A stretch of 64,000 nucleotides of DNA from Bacteroidetes bacterium GWF2_33_16 (GTDB taxonomy: Bacteria > Bacteroidota > Bacteroidia > Bacteroidales > UBA12077). Of this stretch, positions 26,584-34,633 are shown one piece after another; position 1 is the first letter of the stretch, and each line of letters opens with the position of its first letter. The notes under the pieces are model-generated. The model saw only the letters and a program-made list of their open reading frames with translations. It did not search any database and was not told where the DNA came from. The stretch covers positions 1-64,000 of the forward strand of contig MEOE01000025.1 in the NCBI GenBank assembly GCA_001768565.1. The letters run 5' to 3'. The position numbers and the translations under genes were made by a program.

Positions 26584-27744
26584 ATGAACAAGGTTTATGC
26601 TCTTGCTGATAATATAATTACTTCGTTGGGATTTACAACAGAAGCAAATTTTAATGCAATAAAAAATGGTATTTCTGGAATTGCACAAACTAATGATCCT
26701 AAGATTACTCAAGTACCAATGTATACTTCGATTATTGACTCAGAGATGCTAAAAAACGAATTTACTCAGTTTGGCGATACTACTGATTATACCAGGCTTG
26801 AACAAATGATGATCCTTTCAATTGAAAAAGCTGTTAAACAAACAACCATTGATACCAAATCCAACGATACAATTTTCATTTTCTCATCAACAAAAGGGAA
26901 TATTGATCTTTTAGAAAACCGTCGTCAGGAGTTCGATACTGAAAGAATAAATCTTTGGGCTATTGCAGATGAAGTCTGCAGGTTTTTCTCAAATAAACAA
27001 AAGCCAATATTTATTTCAAACGCTTGTATTTCTGGTGTTTCTGCTATAATAACTGCTGCCCATTTATTACAATCTGGTAAATATAAAAACGCCATAGTAT
27101 GCGGAGGAGATATAATATCCAAATTTACACCATCTGGATTTCAATCCTTTAAAGCGATTAGTGCCAATCCTTGCAAACCATTCGATGTAACCCGCGATGG
27201 AATTACGCTTGGAGAAGGAGTTGGAACAATAATTCTAACAGTAAAAAAGGAATTTGTAAAAGATTCAAATCCTGTAATTTTTAGAGGTGGTGCAAACAGT
27301 AACGATGCAAACCATATTTCAGGGCCTTCCAGAACTGGTGATGGCTTATACTTTGCTATCCGAAATACCTTAAGTGAAGCAAATAAAATAGATATAAATA
27401 TTGATTATATATCAGCACATGGCACTGCAACTCAGTATAACGATGAGATGGAAGCCAAAGCAATTGGTCTGGCCGGATTGGAACATGTTCCGATAAATAG
27501 TCTTAAAGGCTATTGGGGTCATACACTTGGTGCAGCAGGCATAATTGAATGTATAGCTGGAATTCGGTCGATTAAAGAAAACTGTCTTGTAAAATCATTA
27601 GGATATAATGAATTAGGCGTAAGTGTTCCTTTGAATATTCTAACAAAATTTGAGAAAAGAGAGATAAGAAACTTTCTAAAAACAGCATCCGGATTTGGCG
27701 GCTGCAATGCTGCAGTTTATTTTTCGGAAGAGAACGCAGATTAA
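26584..27744 (+). CDS. Beta-ketoacyl-ACP synthase (KS)
   Basis: A 386-residue condensing enzyme with an intact triad: C148 in SNACISGV, H279 in SAHGTATQ and H313 in YWGHTLGAAG. It is shorter at the N-terminal part of the fold than FabF. The frame opens at a TTG at 26578, but the ATG at 26584 is the likely start. It is followed by a degenerate KS-like gene, an ACP, and a further KS and chain-length-factor-like gene. In aryl polyene systems several KS proteins act in different heterodimers; this one may pair with the 27755 product. Confidence 0.9.
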   Translation: MNKVYALADNIITSLGFTTEANFNAIKNGISGIAQTNDPKITQVPMYTSIIDSEMLKNEFTQFGDTTDYTRLEQMMILSIEKAVKQTTIDTKSNDTIFIFSSTKGNIDLLENRRQEFDTERINLWAIADEVCRFFSNKQKPIFISNACISGVSAIITAAHLLQSGKYKNAIVCGGDIISKFTPSGFQSFKAISANPCKPFDVTRDGITLGEGVGTIILTVKKEFVKDSNPVIFRGGANSNDANHISGPSRTGDGLYFAIRNTLSEANKIDINIDYISAHGTATQYNDEMEAKAIGLAGLEHVPINSLKGYWGHTLGAAGIIECIAGIRSIKENCLVKSLGYNELGVSVPLNILTKFEKREIRNFLKTASGFGGCNAAVYFSEENAD

Positions 27745-27754
27745 AAGCAAATAA

Positions 27755-28390
27755 ATGGAAAATATAATAACCAAATATTGCCTTATTGATTCGACAAAAG
27801 TAATTGTTGATGGGAAGACTGAGTTTGAAAATTCGGCAAACGAATCATTTGGTGATTACATGAAATCCATCTACAGGCATTATGATTTTAAATATCCAAA
27901 GTATTTTAAAATGGATAATTTATGCAAAATTGCTTTTATTGCTTCTGAAATAATTTTAAAAGATAATGAGATTATAAAAACACTTGACCCAAATCGTATT
28001 GGAGTAATATTGCAAAATTCGCATTCTACAATCGACACAGATTTGAGTTATGTTGATACTATAAAAGATAAAAGCAATTATTTTCCAAGTCCGGCTATTT
28101 TTGTATACACTTTACCAAATGTAATGATTGGAGAGATATGTATCAGGAATAAGTTTCAAGGTGAAAATACCTGCTTCGTTGCAAAAGAATTTGATCCTGA
28201 TTTTATCACTGAATATGTAAACAATTTAATGGATTCAGAAAAACTGGATGTTTGCCTTACAGGATGGGCTGATTTTATTGATAACAATTATAAAGCAACG
28301 CTTTTTTTAGTCGAAAAAATTAAGGAAAATCAAAAAGATAATATTAGTTTTAGGCCGGAAAATTTAAAAAAAATAAATAAAGAGGGATAA
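27755..28390 (+). CDS. Short KS-like protein without recognisable active site
   Basis: A 211-residue protein that looks like the N-terminal thiolase-fold half of a KS: RIGVILQNSHST matches the GV..G...GG strand and FPSPAIFVYTLPNVMIGE matches the SP..F...PN segment. Where the KS cysteine loop is expected it reads GENTCFVAKEF, without the normal T-x-C-A-x-G context, and the C-terminal half with both histidines is absent. It is probably a non-catalytic partner for a full-length KS. It starts 10 bases after the KS gene and ends 3 bases before an ACP gene. Confidence 0.65.
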   Translation: MENIITKYCLIDSTKVIVDGKTEFENSANESFGDYMKSIYRHYDFKYPKYFKMDNLCKIAFIASEIILKDNEIIKTLDPNRIGVILQNSHSTIDTDLSYVDTIKDKSNYFPSPAIFVYTLPNVMIGEICIRNKFQGENTCFVAKEFDPDFITEYVNNLMDSEKLDVCLTGWADFIDNNYKATLFLVEKIKENQKDNISFRPENLKKINKEG

Positions 28391-28393
28391 AAA

Positions 28394-28648
28394 ATGGAAG
28401 CATTAATTCACAAAATTAAAGAACAAGTAATTGAAGTATTAAATTTGGAAGAGGTTAAACCACAAGATATTGATACCGACGCCCCACTTTTTGGAGATGG
28501 TTTAGGTCTTGATTCAATTGATGCATTAGAGCTAATTGTTTTGCTCGAAAAGCAATATGGTATAAAAATTGAAGACCCAAAAGACGGAAAAAAAATATTT
28601 TTCTCTATTCGCACAATTGCTGAATACATAGAATCGCATAAAAACTAA
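28394..28648 (+). CDS. Acyl carrier protein
   Basis: An 84-residue ACP with S41 in GLGLDSIDALEL as phosphopantetheine site. It has the same LDSIDA..L pattern as the ACP at 13838 and is embedded between KS-like genes, so it is likely the carrier of the growing polyene. Confidence 0.93.
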   Translation: MEALIHKIKEQVIEVLNLEEVKPQDIDTDAPLFGDGLGLDSIDALELIVLLEKQYGIKIEDPKDGKKIFFSIRTIAEYIESHKN

Positions 28649-28669
28649 TTTTTAAGAGGAATCTGGTAG

Positions 28670-29869
28670 ATGTCGAAAAGAATTTTTATTACTGGTATTG
28701 GAATAATAACAGGTATCGGTAATAATGTTGAAGAAACTTTACAATCCATTCGAAGTGGTAAGACTGGTGTAGGCAAGATAAAATATCTTGATACTTTTCA
28801 TAAAGATACTATTCCTGTTTCGGAGGTTAATTATTCTAATGACGAGTTAATCGCTTTACTGGGATTAGATAAAAATGAGCCTTTTACACGTGCAACATTA
28901 ATGGGTATTATGGCTGCAGCCGAAGCTGTTAAAAGTGCCGGAATTACCAATATGAATGACAAAAGAACAGGTGTAATTTCAGGTACAACAGTTGGTGGAA
29001 TGGATAAAAGTGAACAATTCTATCATGATTTTTTAACTGCAGGTGAACACATCAGGTATATAGAATCGCACGACTGCGGTGATAGTACCGAACGTATTGC
29101 TGATTATATTCATGTTAAAGATTTTGTTTCAACAACAAGCACTGCTTGTTCGTCGGCTGCAAACTCAATTATGTTTGGTGCCCGGTTAATAAAGAACAAT
29201 CGATTGGACAGAGTAATTGCCGGAGGAACTGAATCGTTAACCAAATATCATTTAAACGGGTTTAACACCTTAATGATTCTTGATCGTGAGCTATGTAAAC
29301 CATTTGACGAAAACCGGAAGGGATTAAATCTTGGCGAAGGAGCCGCTTTTGTTGTACTCGAATCGGAAGATCTGGTTAAAGAAACAGGAAAAAAAGTTTT
29401 TTGCGAACTTACTGGTTATGGAAATGCATGCGAGGCATTTCATCAAACTGCATCGACACCAGAAGGGAAAGGGGCTTATTTGGCCATGAAAAAAGCGTTA
29501 GATAGAAGTGGTTTAAGGATAGATCAAATCGATTATATTAACGCACATGGTACAGGTACCGAAAACAATGACATTTCCGAAGGTCGTGCAATAGAAACCT
29601 TATTTGGCAAAACACCTCCACCTGTAAGCTCTACAAAATCTTTTACTGGTCATACAACAAGTGCTGCTGGCGGTGTAGAAGCAATTCTATCCATTCTTGC
29701 TATTCAGCATAATTTAATCTACCCAAATATGAATTTCCAGGAACAAATGAAAGAACTTAGTTTTAAACCTGTTACTCATTTAATGGAAAATGTAAAAGTT
29801 GATCATGTGTTATCAAATTCGTTTGGTTTTGGAGGAAACAATTCAGCATTAATTTTTTCAAGGGTTTAA
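28670..29869 (+). CDS. Beta-ketoacyl-ACP synthase (ApeO-like KS)
   Basis: A 399-residue KS with intact triad: C160 in TSTACSSAAN, H293 in NAHGTGTE and H328 in SFTGHTTSAAG. It is followed two bases after its stop by a KS homologue that lacks the active-site cysteine (29872), the arrangement of a KS/chain-length-factor pair such as ApeO:ApeC. It is therefore the best candidate for the iterative polyene-elongating KS. A purine-rich AAGAGGAA lies upstream of the ATG. Confidence 0.92.
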   Translation: MSKRIFITGIGIITGIGNNVEETLQSIRSGKTGVGKIKYLDTFHKDTIPVSEVNYSNDELIALLGLDKNEPFTRATLMGIMAAAEAVKSAGITNMNDKRTGVISGTTVGGMDKSEQFYHDFLTAGEHIRYIESHDCGDSTERIADYIHVKDFVSTTSTACSSAANSIMFGARLIKNNRLDRVIAGGTESLTKYHLNGFNTLMILDRELCKPFDENRKGLNLGEGAAFVVLESEDLVKETGKKVFCELTGYGNACEAFHQTASTPEGKGAYLAMKKALDRSGLRIDQIDYINAHGTGTENNDISEGRAIETLFGKTPPPVSSTKSFTGHTTSAAGGVEAILSILAIQHNLIYPNMNFQEQMKELSFKPVTHLMENVKVDHVLSNSFGFGGNNSALIFSRV

Positions 29870-29871
29870 TT

Positions 29872-30936
29872 ATGGAAGTATTTATAAAAGGCGCAGGTAT
29901 TATTTCACCCCAGAATACAACTGACAACAGTGTTTTTCTGAACGATATAGTTAAACACGAAAAAGACACCCTTAATTGTGTTGAACCTGTTTATAAAGAA
30001 TATATCAATCCAATTCAGTTGCGCAGAATGAGTCGCTTAATAAAAATGAGCATCTGTGCATCGAAAATTTGTTTAAAAGAGGCTGGTATTGAAAATCCGG
30101 GAGCCATAATCTCAGGTACAGGATTAGGACTTGTTGAAGACACAGAGAAATTTCTAAACTCCGTTCTTGATTATAAAGAACAGTTCCTTACTCCTACTTC
30201 GTTTATTCAATCAACTCATAATACTATTAGCGGACAGGTTGCAATTGCGCTTCAGTGTTTTAATTACAATAACACTTATTCGCATCGTGGCTTTTCATTC
30301 GAAAGTGCACTGCTCGATGGAATGTTGTTAATTCACGATAAGGATGCCGAAAATGCATTGATTGGAGGATTTGATGAGATTACCGAGCAACATCACAGTA
30401 TTCTAAAAAAAACAAAATGGGTTAAGAAAGAACAAGTAAATCACCTGGACTTATTAAACTACAAAACTCCTGGAACTGTTGATGGAGAAGGCGTTTCATT
30501 CATTGCAATAACTGGCAAAAAAGATGAAGGAACATACGCCCAGATCAAAAATATTTCTACACTTTACAAACCTAAAGATTATAAAGAAGTTGAGAATCAT
30601 ATTGAGAAATTCCTTTCAGAAAATGGTATTTCGAAAAACGATCTCGATCTTGTAGTGCTTGGTTTAAATGGGAATACCGATACCGATGGTATTTATTATA
30701 ATTTAACTGATAATTACTTTAATACCAACTATGCTTATTTTAAGCATTTATGTGGCGAATATCATACTGTTGGTGCATTTGCCTTATGGTTTGCATCAAA
30801 ATGTATTAAACACCAGAATGTGCCCGAAATTGCTATTTATAATAAGCAACACTTTACAAAAAAACCAATAAAGAATGTATTGGTTTACAACCATTTTAAA
30901 AATATAAATCACTCATTTTATTTGTTAAATCAATGA
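29872..30936 (+). CDS. Chain-length-factor-like KS homologue (ApeC-like)
   Basis: A 354-residue KS fold protein. Where the nucleophilic cysteine is expected the sequence is SHRGFSFESAL, and the NAHGT histidine motif is replaced by VVLGLNGNTD; only a GEYHTVGAF remnant of the second His motif is present. It cannot condense on its own and should form a heterodimer with the KS encoded upstream, acting on chain length. The N-terminus (VFIKGAGIISPQ) is normal for a KS fold. It overlaps the polysaccharide deacetylase gene by four bases. Confidence 0.85.
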   Translation: MEVFIKGAGIISPQNTTDNSVFLNDIVKHEKDTLNCVEPVYKEYINPIQLRRMSRLIKMSICASKICLKEAGIENPGAIISGTGLGLVEDTEKFLNSVLDYKEQFLTPTSFIQSTHNTISGQVAIALQCFNYNNTYSHRGFSFESALLDGMLLIHDKDAENALIGGFDEITEQHHSILKKTKWVKKEQVNHLDLLNYKTPGTVDGEGVSFIAITGKKDEGTYAQIKNISTLYKPKDYKEVENHIEKFLSENGISKNDLDLVVLGLNGNTDTDGIYYNLTDNYFNTNYAYFKHLCGEYHTVGAFALWFASKCIKHQNVPEIAIYNKQHFTKKPIKNVLVYNHFKNINHSFYLLNQ

Positions 30937-31694
30937 TAAACATAAGAACTACAATCGTTCTTTACATCATTGTTTTAATCCTGGTATATCTCTTTCTCCC
31001 ATGGAAAGGGATATTTCTTTTTATAATAAGCCTGCTCCTATTGGTACATATTGCTTACGGATCATTTTCGATTTGCTCGAATATGTACATTAAATCGTTA
31101 TGTAATGGATCAAGAACAATAAAAAATGTAGCTTTAACTTTTGATGATGGTCCACATAGCGAAATAACGCCAGCAATTCTTGATTTACTTGATTTGTACA
31201 ATGCAAAAGCAACTTTTTTCTGCACAGGAGAAAGCATTGTAAACAACAGAGATTTACTAAAGGAGATTGATAATCGCGGACATGCAATTGGAAACCATAC
31301 TTGGTCGCATTCGCATGGAAAAAACCTTTTCACTGCTTCAAGCCTAAGTAGTGATATCAAGAAAAATCAAGATCTTATTCTAGAAGTAATTGGGAAAAAA
31401 GCAAAACTTTTCCGACCTCCATTTGGTGTAACTAATCCACCAATTGCTAAGGCTTTACGAAATTTCAATTTTCATATTATTGGTTGGAGCTTGCGTTCAT
31501 TTGATACTATTAATAACCCGGAAAAGGTAATAAACAAAGTTATTAAGAAAGTAAAACCCGGTGATATCATTTTATTCCATGATAATCGTTCTAATACAAT
31601 TGAAGTACTTAAGTCTGTTTTGGATTTTTTACAGTCTAATAATTATGGCATGGTTCGTGTCGATGAACTTTTAAATATTGAAGCATATGATTAA
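30933..31694 (+). CDS. Polysaccharide deacetylase (NodB family)
   Basis: A 253-residue enzyme with one or two N-terminal membrane helices (about 7-40) and a NodB domain. The metal and base residues are seen: D71-D72 in TFDDGPH, H121 and H125 in NHTWSH, the RPPFG motif and the final DIILFHD. It would remove N- or O-acetyl groups from a sugar in the envelope. Its placement inside the polyene operon, between the CLF-like and LolA-like genes, suggests that the lipid acceptor carries an acetylated sugar, but the substrate is not known. Confidence 0.88.
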   Translation: MINIRTTIVLYIIVLILVYLFLPWKGIFLFIISLLLLVHIAYGSFSICSNMYIKSLCNGSRTIKNVALTFDDGPHSEITPAILDLLDLYNAKATFFCTGESIVNNRDLLKEIDNRGHAIGNHTWSHSHGKNLFTASSLSSDIKKNQDLILEVIGKKAKLFRPPFGVTNPPIAKALRNFNFHIIGWSLRSFDTINNPEKVINKVIKKVKPGDIILFHDNRSNTIEVLKSVLDFLQSNNYGMVRVDELLNIEAYD

Positions 31695-32328
31695 AAATAT
31701 TTTTCTTGTAGTTATTCTTCAGATTGCATTATTGCATACAAATGCACAGGATAAAGGGTTTAAACCAGTTGATGATATTACTGGATTAAAAAACAAGCTC
31801 AATGAACTAACGGCAAACTCACAAACTATTCAGAGTGATTTTGTACAGGAAAAACACCTCAGCTTTTTATCCGAGAACATCATTTCAAAAGGGAAATTTG
31901 CTTTTAAAAATCCAAATCTTTTGCGATGGGAATATGCTGAACCAATAAATTATATTATTGTGTTCAATAATAAAAACATCCTGATTAGCGATGATGGCAA
32001 AATAAGCTCTTTTGATACCCAATCGAATAAAATGTTTAGCGAAATAAATAATATGATGGTTGGAACAATTCAAGGTAGTTTATTTAACGACTCCGAAAGG
32101 TTTAGTGTAAAATATTACGAATCGGATAAACAATACCTGCTTGACCTCGAACCCAAAATGGCTGAAATGAAAAGTATGCTTAAAACCATTAAAATATTTA
32201 TTGATAAAACTGATAATTCGGTAGCCAGTATCAAAATGATTGAATCTTCTGATGATTATACAAAAATTGATTTCATAAACAGAAAATTAAATCAACCGAT
32301 CATTGATGATAATTTTCGATTAAAATAA
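31687..32328 (+). CDS. LolA-like outer membrane lipoprotein carrier
   Basis: A 213-residue periplasmic protein with signal peptide (cleavage after NAQ near residue 20). The mature sequence has the LolA pattern: SDFVQEKHLSFLSE strand, GKFAFKNPNLLRWEY and a KTIKIFID...S..K strand pair. LolA-like proteins in aryl polyene clusters are thought to carry the hydrophobic pigment to the outer membrane. The ATG at 31687 is chosen; a TTG nine bases earlier is in frame. It overlaps the deacetylase gene by eight bases. Confidence 0.87.
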   Translation: MIKNIFLVVILQIALLHTNAQDKGFKPVDDITGLKNKLNELTANSQTIQSDFVQEKHLSFLSENIISKGKFAFKNPNLLRWEYAEPINYIIVFNNKNILISDDGKISSFDTQSNKMFSEINNMMVGTIQGSLFNDSERFSVKYYESDKQYLLDLEPKMAEMKSMLKTIKIFIDKTDNSVASIKMIESSDDYTKIDFINRKLNQPIIDDNFRLK

Positions 32329-32358
32329 ACTGTTAAATCATTTAATACATGCAATTAA

Positions 32359-33030
32359 ATGCTCAGTTCTAATCCAAAAATATGGAACACATTAAATCGA
32401 TTTTTTTCGAAAATTTATTTATTATATTTGATTTTATTCTTTTCGGCTTGCACTACCACATATAAAAACCTTCCTAAAACTGAATATCCAGAAAAAGACA
32501 TTCGTGTAATTCCTTTTTCACTGCCGCAATCAGAAAAAACAATTATTTACAAAGCTGATATAACGTTTTACAAGAATAATTTTGGTGGTTTGCTTGTAAT
32601 AAAAAAAATTGAAGATAAAAACTACAGAATTGTTCTAACTACCCAATTCGGACTCAAGATTTTTGATTTTGAGTTAAACCATAGTAAGCTAAATGTTGTT
32701 TTCTGTATTGATCAGTTGAATAAAAAGATGATTATTAAAACATTCGAAGAAGACTTTAATTTATTGCTTTTACAACAAAATTTTGATTATTTATTCGTGA
32801 TAAATAATACTGAATTAAAACAGAAAATCTGGCAACTAAATTCAGGTAAAATCAATACTTTTTATATTCAGAATAACGAATCAGCTTCTATTGATATCAT
32901 TAGTAAAAGAAAGCGGAATTCTGAAAAAATATCAGTAGGTTTGCGTAGTTATAAAAATGATTTGCCAGGCGAAATAAAACTTGAGCATCATAATATAAAA
33001 TTAAAAATCAACCTAAAACTTTTACAATAA
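32359..33030 (+). CDS. Lipoprotein of the polyene operon
   Basis: A 223-residue protein with a type II signal peptide ending LFFSAC (lipid-modified C31). The rest is beta-rich with repeated hydrophobic strands and no catalytic motif. Gammaproteobacterial aryl polyene loci contain a small lipoprotein (DUF3261) in the same neighbourhood, next to LolA and the MMPL exporter; a similar role as outer-membrane acceptor for the LolA-like carrier is inferred from position, not from sequence similarity. Confidence 0.75.
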   Translation: MLSSNPKIWNTLNRFFSKIYLLYLILFFSACTTTYKNLPKTEYPEKDIRVIPFSLPQSEKTIIYKADITFYKNNFGGLLVIKKIEDKNYRIVLTTQFGLKIFDFELNHSKLNVVFCIDQLNKKMIIKTFEEDFNLLLLQQNFDYLFVINNTELKQKIWQLNSGKINTFYIQNNESASIDIISKRKRNSEKISVGLRSYKNDLPGEIKLEHHNIKLKINLKLLQ

Positions 33031-33032
33031 AG

Positions 33033-33404
33033 ATGTTACTTAAGGATTTTTACACCATACTGGAAATAGATAAAAAAGACATTGATAATGCAACTGCACT
33101 AATTGAACTCAATAAAAATCATGAAATTTACAAAGGTCATTTTCCAAATAATCCTGTAGTGCCAGGTGTATGTCTTACTCAACTGATTAAAGAAATAATT
33201 GAAGTTATTGAAAAAAAGGATTTAATGCTTGTTTATGCTGATTATATTAAGTTTATGGCCATTGTGAATCCTGAAATAAATAATAAATTGTACATCGATC
33301 TTAAAATAAAAGTTAAAGAAAACAACAATATTCAGGTTACCAGCGAAACCCATTTTAATGGAACCGTTTTTTATAAATTTAAGGGAGATTTTAAAGCAAA
33401 ATAA
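33033..33404 (+). CDS. Hotdog-fold dehydratase (FabZ/ApeI-like), catalytic Glu replaced
   Basis: A 123-residue FabZ-like hotdog protein. The catalytic histidine is present (H36 in YKGHFPNNPVVPG), but in the following helix, PGVCLTQLIKE, the glutamate of the family (PGVLxxE) is Gln50. It thus keeps the half of the FabZ site that the protein at 22117 has lost. The start lies two bases after the lipoprotein stop. Either it works as part of a heterodimer, or E54 in LIKEI substitutes by a register shift. Confidence 0.82.
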   Translation: MLLKDFYTILEIDKKDIDNATALIELNKNHEIYKGHFPNNPVVPGVCLTQLIKEIIEVIEKKDLMLVYADYIKFMAIVNPEINNKLYIDLKIKVKENNNIQVTSETHFNGTVFYKFKGDFKAK

Positions 33405-33412
33405 TTTAGTGT

Positions 33413-34624
33413 ATGCTTGAAGCTGCGGGGAAATATAAGGAAGTTTTTGAACAAAGGAAATGCTGCGTAATTATTCCTACCTATAATAACGAAAAGACAC
33501 TCGATTCGGTAATTAAAGGTGTTTTGGAATATACAAATCAGGTTATTGTTGTAAACGATGGTTCTACCGACTCCACATCGCAAATTTTATCAACCTTTAC
33601 AAATATAGATATTGTAAGCTATTCGAAGAATAAAGGAAAAGGATTTGCTTTAAGAAAAGGACTTCGCTTTGCATGGGAAAAAGGATACAAATATGCCATA
33701 ACTATAGACTCAGATGGACAACATTATGTAACTGACCTTCCTAAGTTTTTAGAAAAGCTTAATGAATCGCCAAATGCTATTATTATTGGTAGCCGAAACA
33801 TGGATCAGTCGAGTGTGCCGGGCAAAAGCAGCTTTGGTCATAAATTCTCGAATTTTTGGTTCAAATTCGAAACCGGAATTAGCTCTCCTGATACCCAGTC
33901 TGGTTTTAGATTGTACCCTTTAGAACCACTAAGCAGGATGATCTTTTTTACCCGCAAATACGAATTTGAGATTGAAGTTATTGTGCGTGCTGCATGGAAA
34001 GGTGTTGAAGTAACTTCAGTTCCAATTCAGGTTTATTATGCACCGAAAGAAACCAGAGTTTCACATTTCAGACCATTCAGAGATTTTACCAGGGTTAGTA
34101 TTCTAAACACTATTCTTGTGTTTTACGCATTGCTCGTTGTTAAACCATTCAAGTTTATTCGAAGCCTGAATAGGAAGAATATTCAAGAGTTTTACAGAAA
34201 GCAGATATTGCAAAACGAGGAACCTAATCATAAAATTGTTTTTGCATTAATGCTTGGTTTATTTATGGGCGTTGCACCTGTATGGGGATACCAGATGCTT
34301 ATTGCTTTTGGTATTGCACATCTTTTAAAACTCAATAAGGTAATAGTTATTGTTGCTTCAAATATTAGTATTCCACCTATGATTCCAATAATTCTTTTTG
34401 CAAGTTTTAAAACAGGAGGATTATTTATCGAAGCAGATAAGCTAAGTATAATATATTCATCGGATATTAGCCTGAATATGATTAAAGACAATCTCCTTCA
34501 ATATTTATTGGGAAGTCTTGCTTTTGGTGTTATTCTGGCAATAACAATTGGAATAATAAGCTATTTGTTGTTAACCTTTTTTAGAAAAAATCCGCAATTA
34601 CAGGAAGAATTTGTTAATCATTAA
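33413..34624 (+). CDS. GT2 glycosyltransferase fused to DUF2062 membrane domain
   Basis: A 403-residue protein. The N-terminal ~230 residues form a GT-A glycosyltransferase of the dolichyl-phosphate mannose synthase type: CCVIIPTYNNE, VVNDGSTDST, a DxD-like TIDSDGQH and a TQSGFRLYP motif. The C-terminal ~140 residues are a DUF2062 domain with four membrane helices (VFALMLGLFMGVAPVWG ...). It would transfer a sugar from a nucleotide or polyprenyl donor at the inner-membrane face. In aryl polyene loci a glycosyltransferase/acyltransferase is known to be involved in attaching the pigment to a sugar-containing lipid, which fits. Confidence 0.85.
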   Translation: MLEAAGKYKEVFEQRKCCVIIPTYNNEKTLDSVIKGVLEYTNQVIVVNDGSTDSTSQILSTFTNIDIVSYSKNKGKGFALRKGLRFAWEKGYKYAITIDSDGQHYVTDLPKFLEKLNESPNAIIIGSRNMDQSSVPGKSSFGHKFSNFWFKFETGISSPDTQSGFRLYPLEPLSRMIFFTRKYEFEIEVIVRAAWKGVEVTSVPIQVYYAPKETRVSHFRPFRDFTRVSILNTILVFYALLVVKPFKFIRSLNRKNIQEFYRKQILQNEEPNHKIVFALMLGLFMGVAPVWGYQMLIAFGIAHLLKLNKVIVIVASNISIPPMIPIILFASFKTGGLFIEADKLSIIYSSDISLNMIKDNLLQYLLGSLAFGVILAITIGIISYLLLTFFRKNPQLQEEFVNH

Positions 34625-34633
34625 AAAATATTC

